Of a DNA stretch of 64,000 nt, positions 48,877 to 60,059 are shown piece after piece. The number at the start of each line of letters is the position of its first letter. Positions within the stretch are counted from its first letter, which is position 1. A model generated the notes under the pieces. It ran no database searches and was not told the DNA's origin. It worked only from the letters and a program-made list of their open reading frames with translations. Origin of the DNA: Acinetobacter towneri DSM 14962 = CIP 107472 (GTDB lineage Bacteria > Pseudomonadota > Gammaproteobacteria > Pseudomonadales > Moraxellaceae); assembly GCF_000368785.1 (NCBI RefSeq), contig NZ_KB849689.1:1-64000 (forward strand). Reading direction: 5' to 3'. The translations under genes were made by a program, and so were the position numbers.

Positions 48877-51800
48877 TGAACAACAATAATAAGAGAATTC
48901 CATGCATATTATTTTAGCTTATTTGTGGCAGTACATGAGTAATCCTAAAGCGATGATTGCTTTATCTTTATTCATTGCCTTGCTATCCACATATTCAGTG
49001 CTACCCCGCAAAATATTTTGGATATTGGTAGTCAGTTATGCGCTGAGTGTCATTGCCTATGTTATTTATTGGCTCATCCAGCGCAAACAGCACGCGGAAC
49101 AAGGTGAAAAACTTGCCCATGCTATTGAACAAAACCATCAGGCTGTTTCTACCCAATATAAAGACAAGGCAGAATTACAATCAATTCAACAACAAGTGAA
49201 AGAATCAATCCAGTTGATTCGTAAATCTAAACTTGGCGATAAAAAGGGCAATGCTGCCTTATATGAATTGCCCTGGTATATGGTGATTGGTAATCCTGCT
49301 GCAGGTAAAAGTTCTGCAATTTATAACTCAGGCTTGAAGTTTCCATTTGAAGAAACTCATCAAAAAATGGTGTCAGCTGGTTTAAGCGGCACCCGAAGTT
49401 GTGACTGGTTTTTTTCTACCCAAGGCGTTTTGCTAGATACAGCAGGACGTTATTCGGTGTATGCAGAAGATCATGCAGAATGGCTTGGCTTCTTAAATAT
49501 TCTTAAAAAAAGCCGAGCCAAAGCCCCTGTAAATGGCTTGATTGTGATCGTGAGTATTGCTGAATTAATCAGTCAAAGCCCCGAACATTCGTTGAAACTT
49601 GCTAAAAATTTACGTGCCCGAATTCAGGATTTAACCGAAAGACTGGAAGTTGTGGTTCCTGTGTATTTGGTATTTTCCAAAATGGATTTAATTGCAGGGT
49701 TTACCGAGTTTTTCAATTGTTATGCAGCGCAAGAATATAATCAGGCTTGGGGCGCGACTTTGCCTTATGAGCAAAACTCATCGCAGCATGCCGTGACATT
49801 GTTCGAGAAACATTACAACATTTTATATGATGGCTTAAAAAGCGTGAGCACCACACATTTAAGTCGCCGTCATGCTCAAAATATTTCGCCGAGTGTCATG
49901 ACATTTCCATTGGAATTTAAAACTTTAAAGCCAGCATTAAAAAGTTTTATTGGGACTTTATTTGAAGATAATCCGTATCAATTCCAACCTGTTTTTCGAG
50001 GTTTTTACTTTACCAGTGCGTTACAGGAAGGCAGCATCGAAAGCCCGATGACAGAAAGTATCGCACAAGAATTTCAACTGCAGCAGATTGCAAGTCCTTT
50101 TCAGGACGAAGAAAAAAGTTCGATTGCCCCAAATCATGGCTATTTTTTACAAGGTCTGTTTTCCAATGTGATTTTGCGAGATCAGCATTTGGTGAAACAA
50201 CATATTAATCCTGCGAAAAAACGTCAGCGTTATATGGCATTTACTGCTGCATTGCTTGGTGTTGGATTGTTGCTCAGTGTTTGGGTATGGTCATATCGCC
50301 ATAATCAACAACTCATTGCCGATGTTCAGGCAGATTTAGATCAAGTTGTACGTTTGGAAAAAACTTCTGGGCAGGTTTTATCCACGCAATTGGAAAGCTT
50401 ATTAATTTTACAAGCGCGACTGCAACAGTTGGATGGATTTTCCGAACAACGTCCACTTAAGTTCAGTTTTGGCTTATATCAGGGCAAGAAGTTACGCGAA
50501 CAGCTCAAAGTTGAATATCTAAAAGGCGTTCAGCAGATTGTATTGTTGCCAACCCAGCAAAATATCGCGCAATACTTACAGCGTGTCCAACAAGATGCGG
50601 CAACACTCAAAGCGCATCATATACATGCAAAAACGCAGCAAGTTGCGAAAACTCAACCATATTTAGAGCCTTCCGTGCAAAATCCGCAAGATGCTTATAA
50701 TGCGTTAAAGGCTTATTTAATGCTGACGAATCCTGAATATCGGGAGAGCAGTCATTTAAGTGATCAGATTTCACGTTTTTGGCGCACTTGGTTGGATGCT
50801 CATCGTGGAGAAATGCCACGTACGGACATGATTCAGCAGGCAGAAAAAATCCTGTCTTATGCCATGACACTCGCTCATCAGGACGATTTTCCTGTACTGG
50901 AAAGCGATGCACAAATGGTCGATCAAACTCGTCAAGTGCTGTTGTCGGTCATTCAGGGAATGCCTGCACGAGATCGGGTATATAACGAAATAAAAATGCG
51001 TGCAGCAGTACGTTTTCCTGCACTTACGGTCAGTCAAATTGTGGGGGAGCAACACAGTCGCATTGTTTTAGGCAGTCATGCTTTGCCTGGTATTTTTACG
51101 CAGCAGGCGTGGAATGAATATGTCGAACAAGCCATTGATCAGGTAGCCAATCAGCCAACGGACAGCAAAGATTGGGTGCTCAATAGTCATCAGTCGGATG
51201 ATCTAACTTTTTCAGGAAGTCCTGAACAAATCCGTAAACAATTGCTGAGCTTGTATCAGCAAGAATATGTGAGTGAATGGAAGAAATTTCTAAATGGCAT
51301 CCATTATGCAAAAACAGATCAGTTCAATCAGCAAGTGAAACAGCTTGATCTGTTGGGAGAGCCGCAAAACTCGCCAATTCGCAAGTTATTGCAACGTATT
51401 GCAGTGGAAACCAATTGGGATAATCCAATTGTGCAAGCTGAACTTGCTGTGCCTGAACAAGGATTTATGGCGTGGTTTAAAGACAAAGTGCTGCGTCAAT
51501 CTAATGACAAAGCTGCAGCGCAGGCAGCTCTAAAAGCGCAAGGTGCGATTTCTCAAGAATACCAAATGTTTTATCAACTGCTGCGTAAACGTGACGATTT
51601 ACAGGATCAATCTCTGTTTGATGTGTATATGAACAACCTTGCACAGGTGCGCAGCAAGTTAAATGATCTTCAAACGGCAGGGGAAATTGGACCAAGTGCA
51701 ATGGCATTGTTCAAAAAAACCATCCATGATCAAAACTCGGTCTTTAATACAACGCAAAAATATGTCGATGAAAAAATGATGGTGGGTTTAAAAGAGGCTG

Positions 51801-52548
51801 ACCAACAATTATTACAAAAACTGTTGATGACACCGCTAACTCAATCTTTTGCAAGTTTAATTGTACCGACACAAGATGAAATTAATAAATTATGGCGTAT
51901 TCAAGCCTATCAACCGTTTGCAACACATTTAGGTCAGAAATATCCATTTCATTCAGGGGGGACTTTACAGGCAACCAGTCAGGAAATGGGACAAATTTTT
52001 GGTGAAACAGGAAGTATTGCTGGCTTTGTCAAAGACACTTTAGATCCGTTGTTGATTCGTCGTGGTTATGTCTTAACTTCAAAAACATGGAAAGATTTAG
52101 GCTTAAATTTAAATCCTCAGTTTGTGATGGCATTTCCGCAATATGTTGCGCCAATTCATGGTATGGCAACAGGACGTTTAGATCAGCCTGCAACATCTGC
52201 TGTTTCAAATCAATCCAATTTCCAATTTTATCCATTACAGCACCCACAATTTTTATCGTATAGCATCGATATTGATGGTCAGCGAATGCAGTTTGAAAAT
52301 GGAATTCAACAATGGGTCAACTTTGTGTGGCCCAATCCAGGCGCAATTCCCGGCGTGCGTATTAGTGCAGTCGATTTAAACGGTCAGTCGCATACTATTT
52401 TTGAAGCACCGGGCGAATATGGCATTAACCGTTTAATTGATGCTGCACAGCGCAAAGAGCAAAACGGTCACTTTGAAATGACTTGGGTCAGTAAAACGGA
52501 ACCATCTTTATCTTTAAAAGTGAATTTCCGCTCTGTACACGACAAATT

Positions 52549-53085
52549 TCATAGGCCCCTTGTCCTATCAGGCTTTTTCTTTCTTAAAATTGCTAGCACT
52601 TTCTTAAATTCTTCTTTTTTTCCAAAACCAATCAAACGTAGAATAGCCATTTGAACATAGTCCAAACCGTAGCGAAATAAACTTACTGAAAGTCGTCCAT
52701 GCTTCTTTATTTTTATCGTTTTTTTCTGATCATGTTGCCATTCACCTGTTAAATAGCACCAACAGAAACCGATAGCTAGCACTGCTATCAATTTCTTGAC
52801 TCGTCTAGGGTCTGTTAAACGAGTATTTTCAAGATTGAATCCACGTCCTTTGAGACAACTAAATAACGTTTCGATTTCCCAGCGTAATGCATAATCACGA
52901 ATAGCAGAAGCATTAAACATAGGAGAAACAACAAGTAAAAGTTCTCCATCTTCTAATCGTAGCGCACTAATATACAGTTTCACTCGACCAACCCAAATAC
53001 GTCGTTTACGACATTCAGTTTGACCAACTTGAAGATGACGAAATAAATCACTAATTTTATGATTCTTGGCTAAGTGATTGGTCAC
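52549..53085 (-). CDS. ISAba1-like transposase, C-terminal frame (orfB)
   Basis: This 178-aa frame carries the YALRWEIETLFSCLKGRGFNLE motif with the catalytic Glu of the YREK signature. The listed GTG start may not be used; fusion with orfA by -1 frameshift is likely. Confidence 0.88.
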   Translation of the reverse strand: MTNHLAKNHKISDLFRHLQVGQTECRKRRIWVGRVKLYISALRLEDGELLLVVSPMFNASAIRDYALRWEIETLFSCLKGRGFNLENTRLTDPRRVKKLIAVLAIGFCWCYLTGEWQHDQKKTIKIKKHGRLSVSLFRYGLDYVQMAILRLIGFGKKEEFKKVLAILRKKKPDRTRGL

Positions 53086-53642
53086 AATAAAGTTTTTTTA
53101 ACACGTATACAGAAGTTAATGTCATTTTCAATTAACCATGTAAACCATTTCTCACCGATAAATTCTCTGTCTGCAAACACATTCACAATACGATCTTTAC
53201 CAAAAATGGAGATAAAGCGTTGAATCAAAGCAATACGCTCTTTTGTATCTGAATTTCCACGTTTATTGAGCAATGTCCAAACAATAGGTATCGCTATTCC
53301 ACGATAGACGATGGCCAACATCAAGATATTGATATCTCGTTTTCCCCATTTCCAATTAGTTCTATCCAAAGTTAATTGGACTTTATCGAATGAAAATATA
53401 TTGAAAATTAACTGAGAAATTTGACGATAATCGAAATACTGATCTGCAAAGAAGCGTTGTATACGTCGATAAAATGATTGTGGTAAGCACTTGATGGGTA
53501 AGGCTTTAGATGCAGAAGAAAGATTACATGTCTGTTTTACAATTAATGCAAGCATAATCAGTGTAAAACATTTTACATGTGACTTGTTCCACTTTAGATA
53601 TTTGTTTAAGATGAGATATAACTCATTGAAATGTGTCATCAT
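53082..53642 (-). CDS. ISAba1-like transposase, N-terminal frame (orfA)
   Basis: This 186-aa frame holds the N-terminal part of an IS4-family transposase, with TLDRTNWKWGK (catalytic Asp) and VNVFADREFIGEKW (second Asp). It ends just after an A7 run and overlaps orfB by 4 nt. The two frames give one complete transposase if ribosomes slip -1 at AAAAAAAC. Confidence 0.88.
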   Translation of the reverse strand: MMTHFNELYLILNKYLKWNKSHVKCFTLIMLALIVKQTCNLSSASKALPIKCLPQSFYRRIQRFFADQYFDYRQISQLIFNIFSFDKVQLTLDRTNWKWGKRDINILMLAIVYRGIAIPIVWTLLNKRGNSDTKERIALIQRFISIFGKDRIVNVFADREFIGEKWFTWLIENDINFCIRVKKTLL

Positions 53643-53952
53643 ATTCGTCGTCAGAAAACAAGTATTATGCCATTATTTCAGTGAGTTATCTTTTTTTGTC
53701 GTGTACAAAGGAATTTCCGACTCATTAGCGGACATAGCTCGGGCAATATTGGTTCAAGTCGTGGTTATGTGGGGTTGCAGTTGGTCGATCAAGTCACCAC
53801 GACCAAAGCACTTCTTGTGGTTGCTGCACAAACGACAGCAATGAGTCCCGCACAAACAGCGGCTACGCAGTCTAAAACTACAATGTCTGCACAAGTGGGA
53901 GGCGTTCCGCAATGATCAAGAGAAATAACACTTGGCAAAAGGCGTGGTGGGT

Positions 53953-54912
53953 ATGCAAGCAGTAAAAACCGTACCTTTATATTATGGAAAAATACCTGCC
54001 CGTGGTGATTTTATAAAGTCTAAAGGGCAATCGGAACTCATTCAGCAGCTCGATCAGTGGATTAGTAATGCACTGGAACATGCCATGCAGAGCGCAGATT
54101 TTAAACAGCGTTATGCAACTTTGCCTGCTTTAGATTTTTTGATTGCCCATCCAGCAGAACCAATGTTTTTAGCTGTTAATTTAAAGGCGAGCCAAGATAG
54201 CTCGGGGCGGGCATTTCCAATGCTACTGGGGCAGTTGTTTGAGGTCGAACAGCCGAGTCAAAAGTTATTATTTGTGCCGTTTTTTTACAAAGCTATTTGG
54301 ACTGATTTATTGCAACGCAATCAGGTCTTAAGCAATATCCGTGATCCCAATATGTCATTTGAACTGTTGAATCAATTGCCGAATAGGGTTCAACTTTTGA
54401 GTGCAGAAGAATACCAAGACTTTTATGAAAAACACAGCACGCATTCATTGGCACAATTAATGAAAATCAGTGTCAATGACTTGGCTCAGAGTATGATTGG
54501 GTTGGGACTTTTACTGCAACCCGTCCTCAAAAATGGCACTCGTCGTTTAAACAAAGTGATGATTTTACCGCTGAATCATCCGCGATATTGCTTTGAAATC
54601 GCAGCATTTTGGATGGGCATGATCGGACGCTTTTTAGGCGCGCATCATGCTGAAATTTTGCTGGGGATACTACATTCTGAGGCACCCATTTTGATCATTG
54701 ATTTTCAGGGGGTTGATGTCATGACGCTGCGCGATCTATTTATTCAAAATATGCAGGGTGAACATTGGGTTTCTTTAATTCAAGCCACTTGGATTGATGC
54801 CTATTTAGAACAAAATGCAGGTCTTGCAACATTAGAACAATTACTTTGTCAGCGACAGTTGAATCTTAACCAAGCATTAAAGCTGTTTAGACAAACTTTT
54901 TTAGATGAATAA
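53953..54912 (+). CDS. tagF: T6SS accessory protein TagF
   Basis: This 319-aa protein opens with [16 protein letters not shown], the TagF/ImpM signature. It continues with the [15 protein letters not shown] region of the same family. TagF proteins repress or tune T6SS assembly after translation. TTG 53932 is an in-frame alternative start with AAGAGA upstream; ATG 53953 gives the family N-terminus. It follows the tssM remnant by 37 nt, so its expression may depend on transcription through the IS. The gene is intact. Confidence 0.87.
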   Translation: MQAVKTVPLYYGKIPARGDFIKSKGQSELIQQLDQWISNALEHAMQSADFKQRYATLPALDFLIAHPAEPMFLAVNLKASQDSSGRAFPMLLGQLFEVEQPSQKLLFVPFFYKAIWTDLLQRNQVLSNIRDPNMSFELLNQLPNRVQLLSAEEYQDFYEKHSTHSLAQLMKISVNDLAQSMIGLGLLLQPVLKNGTRRLNKVMILPLNHPRYCFEIAAFWMGMIGRFLGAHHAEILLGILHSEAPILIIDFQGVDVMTLRDLFIQNMQGEHWVSLIQATWIDAYLEQNAGLATLEQLLCQRQLNLNQALKLFRQTFLDE

Positions 54913-54914
54913 AT

Positions 54915-55682
54915 ATGAAAAATAATCAAAAACGTATTCGCGTAAATCTACTTATTGGCTTGTGTTTTTTAGTCCAAAGTCATTTGACTTATGCAGCGCT
55001 CATTGTGGTAGAAGGTGTAGTGCCAAACGAAGCAAGTAAACAAGCTATTTTGGCGAAAATGCAAGCTGTGTATGGTGAAACGCAGGTACTAGATAAAATT
55101 CAAGTCCGTGCAGTTGTTGCACCGAATGGTTGGGATGACTCAGTCTCGCGTATGATTACAGCGGATTTAAAAAAGATTTCGCAAGGGCAGTTACGTGTGA
55201 AAGGGACTCAAATTGATTTGATAGGAAAGGTGAGTGCTGCTCATCAAATTCAAGCTACGACAGCAAACTTTCAGGCTTTGGTACAGCAGCCTTATCGTTT
55301 AAACACGCAGCTTTCAGGGAATCAGTATGAACAAAAGATGCTGGATGCTACGCTCAAAAACAGGATTATTGAGTTTGAATCGGGTAGTGCGATTTTAACT
55401 GATGCAGGTCAAAAAATTCTGGATGAAATGGTTGTGGCATTGAAGCAAGTTGGCACCAAAAAAGTGAAAATTGTTGGACATACAGACAGTTCGGGCGACG
55501 CGCATAAAAATATAGTGTTAAGCCAATCACGTGCAGAAGTGGTCAAAAATTACTTGGTCGATAAAGGTATTACGGCAACGCATTTAAGCACCGAAGGTCA
55601 AGGTTCTAATCAGCCTGTCGCAGACAATACAACGCTAGAAGGACGTAAGAAAAATCGACGTATTGAATTTGAGGTGCTTTGA
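54915..55682 (+). CDS. OmpA-family peptidoglycan-binding protein of the T6SS cluster
   Basis: This is a 255-aa secreted or envelope protein with a signal peptide ending near TYA-A. It has an N-terminal BON-like or novel domain (about 30-120) and a C-terminal OmpA domain (about 148-255). That domain contains IIEFESGSAIL, VKIVGHTDSSGD and SQSRAEVVKNYLVDKGI, followed by EGRKKNRRIEF. It probably anchors the secretion complex to the cell wall, complementing a TssL without such a domain. It may be the protein called TagN elsewhere. It is the last gene of the operon, 3 nt after tagF. Confidence 0.85.
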   Translation: MKNNQKRIRVNLLIGLCFLVQSHLTYAALIVVEGVVPNEASKQAILAKMQAVYGETQVLDKIQVRAVVAPNGWDDSVSRMITADLKKISQGQLRVKGTQIDLIGKVSAAHQIQATTANFQALVQQPYRLNTQLSGNQYEQKMLDATLKNRIIEFESGSAILTDAGQKILDEMVVALKQVGTKKVKIVGHTDSSGDAHKNIVLSQSRAEVVKNYLVDKGITATHLSTEGQGSNQPVADNTTLEGRKKNRRIEFEVL

Positions 55683-56013
55683 TTAGTTGATATTGAGCAA
55701 GGCGGAAGTTGAGCGTCATGTCCTGATTTTGAGAGCATCTGTGTGTAAACAGATGGCATAGAAAATAAAAACAGCATCAATCATTCAGTAATTTCCACAG
55801 TGATAGTGCTTTGTGCAATTTAAAGCACGAATCTTGAATACATTGATCTGAAATAGAGGCTTTAAATCAACATTCGGAAGTTTTACTGCCGAAACGCGCC
55901 AAGAAAACCATTTTCCATCTAGCTGATTATGGCATTTCACAGTAGAATATGCGCTCTCTTCAAGTCACATTGTGGCATGGTCCAAAAGATCAGCCCGTGG
56001 AGCCAAAATCAGC
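55683..56013 (+). promoter_or_regulatory. Intergenic region upstream of purL
   Basis: This 331-bp gap should hold the purL promoter. Two small inverted repeats are visible: CATCTGT/ACAGATG (about 55735-55753) and GTGCTTT/AAAGCAC (55806-55828). Neither has a T run. No convincing -35/-10 pair or gene was found. Confidence 0.45.
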
Positions 56014-59000
56014 ATGTTTATCGTTGCCGGTGCACCTGCACATTCATCTTTTAAGAAAACTCAACTCTTAAACCGTTTAGCGTCAATGAGTTCTGTTCAA
56101 TCTTTCGATAGCCAATGGGTTTATTTATTTGACCAAGCGCTCGACGAGCAACAACAGCAATCTGCTTTACAGCTTTTAAACGATGGTGCATCTTTTGAAT
56201 TACGCCAAGCTGCAAGTGATGAAGTTCAAATTTTAGTGACACCACGTGTGGGCACAATTTCTCCTTGGTCATCAAAAGCAACCGATATTTTTGCCAACTG
56301 TAATACGCCTGTACACCGCCTAGAACGCGGTGTTTTGTTTACCTTAAAAGGTATTACAGACGTTTCAAACGAAGTAAAACAAGTATTGCATGACCGCATG
56401 ACCGAAAGTGTGTTTAACCACATTAACGATGCTGCAGCGTTATTTGTTGAAACTGAACCAAAACCTTTAAATAGCATTGATATTTTGGGTGATGGCAAAG
56501 CGGCATTGGTAAAAGCCAACAGTGAGTTTGGTTTTGCCTTGTCTGATGAAGAAATTGATTATTTAACCGAAGCATTTATCAAGTTAGGCCGTAATCCGCA
56601 TGACATCGAATTGATGATGTTTGCACAAGCCAACTCTGAGCACTGCCGTCACAAAATCTTTGGTTCTGAATGGACAATTGATGGCGAAGTACAGCCATTG
56701 TCATTGTTCCAAATGATCAAAAATACTTATAAAGAATCACCAACAGATGTATTGTCGGCTTATAAAGACAACGCTTCGGTGATTGTTGGTTTTGACACGC
56801 AGCGTTTCTATCCGAAAAAAGATGCTGCAACAGGTCACTACGTTTATAAATATAAGAGCCAAGCTGCCCACATTCTAATGAAAGTGGAAACGCACAACCA
56901 CCCAACTGCAATTGCACCATTTGCAGGTGCTGCGACAGGTTCGGGTGGTGAAATCCGTGATGAAGGCGCGACAGGTCGTGGTGGTAAACCAAAAGCAGGT
57001 TTAACAGGCTTTACAGTATCGAATTTAAATATTCCTGGTTTTGAACAGCCTTGGGAAGAAAACTATGGCAAGCCTTCACGTATGGCATCGCCATTACAAA
57101 TTATGATTGAAGGCCCATTGGGCGGTGCAGCGTTTAACAACGAATTTGGTCGTCCTGCGTTAAATGGTTACTTCCGTACTTTCGAGCAAAACGTGAATGG
57201 TGAAGTAAAAGGCTTCCATAAACCAATCATGATTGCAGGTGGTTACGGCAACATTCGTCCAGACCATGTCGAAAAAGACCCAATTCAGCCAGGCGATTTA
57301 TTAATCGTTTTAGGCGGCCCTGCGATGTTGATCGGTTTAGGCGGTGGCGCTGCATCTTCTGTAGATAGCGGAACCATGGGTGAAAATCTTGACTTCGCTT
57401 CAGTACAACGTGAAAACCCAGAAATGGAACGCCGTTGCCAAGAAGTGATTGATACATGCTGGCGTTTGGAAGATGCTAACCCAATCGTATCAGTGCATGA
57501 CGTGGGTGCAGGTGGTATTTCGAACGCAATGCCTGAGTTGGTGAATGATCACGAACTAGGTGCTGTACTTGATTTGCGTAAGATTCCATCTTTAGAACCA
57601 GGCATGTCACCAATGGAAATTTGGTCAAACGAAGCGCAAGAGCGTTATGTATTGGCCATCCGTCCAAGTTCTTTAGAATTATTTGAATCAATCTGTGCGC
57701 GTGAGCGTTGTCCGTTTGCAGTATTGGGTGAAGCGACAGAAGCGCGTCATTTAACGGTTGAAGATCCACTGTTCAATAACAAAGCTGTAGATATGCCAAT
57801 GCAGGTCTTGTTAGGTGGTACGCCACGCATGAGCCGTTCTTATGAAAGCATTGAGCGTCAAGGTGATGATTTTGATGCAGCTCAAGTTACTGATCTGAAA
57901 GATGCGATTTACCGTGTCATCAAGAATCCAACTGTTGCTTCTAAATCATTCCTAATCACGATTGGTGACCGTTCAATTACAGGTATGGTTGCACGTGATC
58001 AGTTGGTTGGCCCATGGCAGGTGCCTGTTGCAGATGCAGCAGTAACCACTACCAGCTTGCAAGGCTTTACAGGTGAAGCAATGGCGATGGGTGAACGTCC
58101 ACCTGTAGCTTTATTAAACCCTGCAGCATCTGCGCGTTTGGCAGTGGCAGAATCTATTTCCAATATCATGTCAGCCAAAATTGACCAGATCAGCGACATT
58201 AAATTATCTGCAAACTGGATGGCAGCAGCAGGTCAAAAAGGCGAAGACCAAGCTTTGTTTGAAGGTGTAAAAGCCATTGGTATGGAAATGTGTCCTGCGC
58301 TAGGAATTGCAATTCCAGTAGGTAAAGACTCATTGTCTATGCGTACCACTTGGAATGACGAAGGTGTTGATAAATCTGTAACTTCACCAATGTCAGGTGT
58401 AATTACTGCATTTGCACCAGTGACCGATGTACGTAAAACACTAACCCCTGAATTGAAAAATACCGATTCAGTATTGGTACGTATTGACTTGTCTAAAGGT
58501 CAGTTCCGTTTAGGCGGTTCAATTTTAGCGCAAGTGTATAAAGCTATTGGTTCAGTAACACCAGATGTCGATAACTTTGACGAATTCAAAGCATTCTTTG
58601 CTTTGGTACAAGACTGGAATAACCGTGGCTTGATTCAAGCTTATCACGACATTGGTGATGGTGGTTTATTGGCAACTGTAACAGAAATGATGTTCGCTTC
58701 ACGTTTAGGTGTGGCGTTAGAAGATCAATCTGTTGCGGCATTGTTTGCTGAAGAAATTGGTGCAGTACTACAAATCTCTAAAGCAGACTGGGCTAACTTA
58801 GCTGCTGAAGTTGCTGCATCTACTTTGAAAGATGCGATTTCGGTAGTCGGTACAGTTAATAGCACAGACCAACTTGCTGTAAATGGCTTGGTGCTTGAAC
58901 GTGCCGATTTGCAAGCGGCTTGGAGTGAAGTATCACACCAAATCCAGCGTTTACGTGACAACTCAGAAACTGCTGATCAAGAATTTGCTTTGATCACAGA

Positions 59001-59850
59001 CAAAAACCACAAAGGCTTAATTGCTCAACCGACATTTGACTTAAATGAGCCAGTTGAAGCGCCATACATCAACACACGTCGTCCTAACATGGTGATTTTA
59101 CGTGAACAAGGCGTAAACGGTCATGTAGAAATGGCGGCAGCATTTGACAAAGTCGGCTTTAACACCGTTGACGTACACATGAGTGACTTGCTTGCAGGGC
59201 GTGTCGATTTAGACGACTTTGAAGGCTTAGTGGCGTGTGGTGGTTTCTCTTACGGTGACGTATTAGGTGCTGGCGGTGGCTGGGCGAAGTCAGTCTTGTT
59301 CAACCCGAAATTACGCGACCAGTTTGAGAAATTCTTTAACCGTCAAGAAACGTTCTCACTGGGTATCTGTAACGGTTGTCAAATGTTGTCACAATTGGCA
59401 CCACTCATTCCAGGTGCAGAAGCGTGGCCACGTTTCCATCGCAATACTTCAGAAGTGTTTGAAGCGCGTAGCGTTAACGTCCGTGTGGAAAAATCAAACT
59501 CTGTATTATTGCAAGATATGGAAGGCTCGATTTTACCAATCGCAGTGGCACATGGTGAAGGTCGCGTCGTTGCACCAGAAGCTAATTTGGCAGCCTTGAA
59601 CGCAGGCAACCAAGTGATTTTACGTTATGTCGATAGCCACGGAAATGCGACTCAACATTATCCAATGAACCCGAATGGTTCGCCAGAAGGTATTTCAGGC
59701 GTAACTTCAAAAGATGGTCGTGCAACAATTATGATGCCGCACCCTGAACGTAATTTCCGTGCGCTTCAACATTCTTGGAAACCTGAAGAATGGACTGAAG
59801 ATGGTGCATGGTTACGTATGTTCCGCAATGCGCGTAAATTTATTGGTTAA
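56014..59850 (+). CDS. purL: Phosphoribosylformylglycinamidine synthase
   Basis: This is a 1278-aa large-type PurL that converts FGAR and glutamine to FGAM in purine synthesis. Its order is an N-terminal PurS-like domain, a linker, two AIRS-type ATP domains (with [23 protein letters not shown] and [15 protein letters not shown]) and a C-terminal glutamine amidotransferase. The amidotransferase has nucleophile Cys in [10 protein letters not shown] and a His/Glu pair in PHPERNFRA. The frame opens at 55972, but ATG 56014 gives the usual MFIVAGAPA start. It stands alone, with a strong terminator downstream. Confidence 0.96.
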   Translation: MFIVAGAPAHSSFKKTQLLNRLASMSSVQSFDSQWVYLFDQALDEQQQQSALQLLNDGASFELRQAASDEVQILVTPRVGTISPWSSKATDIFANCNTPVHRLERGVLFTLKGITDVSNEVKQVLHDRMTESVFNHINDAAALFVETEPKPLNSIDILGDGKAALVKANSEFGFALSDEEIDYLTEAFIKLGRNPHDIELMMFAQANSEHCRHKIFGSEWTIDGEVQPLSLFQMIKNTYKESPTDVLSAYKDNASVIVGFDTQRFYPKKDAATGHYVYKYKSQAAHILMKVETHNHPTAIAPFAGAATGSGGEIRDEGATGRGGKPKAGLTGFTVSNLNIPGFEQPWEENYGKPSRMASPLQIMIEGPLGGAAFNNEFGRPALNGYFRTFEQNVNGEVKGFHKPIMIAGGYGNIRPDHVEKDPIQPGDLLIVLGGPAMLIGLGGGAASSVDSGTMGENLDFASVQRENPEMERRCQEVIDTCWRLEDANPIVSVHDVGAGGISNAMPELVNDHELGAVLDLRKIPSLEPGMSPMEIWSNEAQERYVLAIRPSSLELFESICARERCPFAVLGEATEARHLTVEDPLFNNKAVDMPMQVLLGGTPRMSRSYESIERQGDDFDAAQVTDLKDAIYRVIKNPTVASKSFLITIGDRSITGMVARDQLVGPWQVPVADAAVTTTSLQGFTGEAMAMGERPPVALLNPAASARLAVAESISNIMSAKIDQISDIKLSANWMAAAGQKGEDQALFEGVKAIGMEMCPALGIAIPVGKDSLSMRTTWNDEGVDKSVTSPMSGVITAFAPVTDVRKTLTPELKNTDSVLVRIDLSKGQFRLGGSILAQVYKAIGSVTPDVDNFDEFKAFFALVQDWNNRGLIQAYHDIGDGGLLATVTEMMFASRLGVALEDQSVAALFAEEIGAVLQISKADWANLAAEVAASTLKDAISVVGTVNSTDQLAVNGLVLERADLQAAWSEVSHQIQRLRDNSETADQEFALITDKNHKGLIAQPTFDLNEPVEAPYINTRRPNMVILREQGVNGHVEMAAAFDKVGFNTVDVHMSDLLAGRVDLDDFEGLVACGGFSYGDVLGAGGGWAKSVLFNPKLRDQFEKFFNRQETFSLGICNGCQMLSQLAPLIPGAEAWPRFHRNTSEVFEARSVNVRVEKSNSVLLQDMEGSILPIAVAHGEGRVVAPEANLAALNAGNQVILRYVDSHGNATQHYPMNPNGSPEGISGVTSKDGRATIMMPHPERNFRALQHSWKPEEWTEDGAWLRMFRNARKFIG

Positions 59851-59876
59851 GATTTTACTCGCTTAATCTATAGCAG

Positions 59877-59905
59877 TCAGCCACCTTCGGGTGGCTGATT
59901 TTTTT
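59877..59905 (+). terminator. Terminator of purL
   Basis: Arms TCAGCCACC and GGTGGCTGA pair perfectly around a TTCG tetraloop and are followed by seven T. Confidence 0.95.
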
Positions 59906-60059
59906 GCTGTGAATATGCAACTTTTATATAGACGTGCATGTTTCCACCTAAATGAATCGTCGGCTTGCTGTTCAACAATTCTGCATTAATCTCAACAATC
60001 ATAGTCATCCTAGACAACTCAAGCTATCATAAACAAGCAAACACACATGGGATGGCGTT

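Larger units (their letters stand above)
52531..53710 (-). mobile_element. ISAba1-like IS4-family insertion sequence within tssM
   Basis: This is a 1180-bp element with 16-bp terminal repeats CTCTGTACACGACAAA and CTTTGTACACGACAAA (one mismatch). It is flanked by GAATTTCCG at 52522-52530 and 53711-53719, a 9-bp duplication. Size, ends, duplication length and two overlapping transposase frames match what I recall of ISAba1. Identity to the reference could not be measured. Its transposase runs antisense to tssM. Confidence 0.93.
48902..53915 (+). pseudogene. tssM: tssM (icmF) membrane-complex gene, interrupted near its 3' end by an ISAba1-like element
   Basis: TssM is the inner-membrane IcmF-family channel protein. 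It has N-terminal membrane spans, a cytoplasmic NTPase-like domain (GNPAAGKSS near 136 and LLDTAGRY near 178), a third span near 450 and a long periplasmic domain. The frame runs normally to 52530. After the insertion it resumes at 53720 and ends at 53915. Removing the IS and one 9-bp duplication gives a 1274-aa protein reading VNFRLISGHSSG across the join. As it stands, the frame runs into the IS and stops at 52654, giving 1250 aa in which the last 64 native residues are replaced by 40 IS-encoded ones. Partial function cannot be excluded. Confidence 0.95.

Noticed and set aside
53491..53844. Plus-strand frame of 117 codons across the IS and tssM boundary
   Set aside because: It spans the end of the IS in antisense and then runs in a frame other than tssM; the tssM tail is explained by the joined frame.
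31748..55682. T6SS as an integrative island at tRNA-Ser
   Set aside because: No integrase is present and no repeat of the tRNA-Ser 3' end was found in 55683-56013; the tRNA is complete with its own terminator.
55806..55828. Hairpin GTGCTTT/AAAGCAC upstream of purL as a terminator or purine riboswitch
   Set aside because: The stem is short, has no T run, and none of the conserved purine-riboswitch core bases were recognised.
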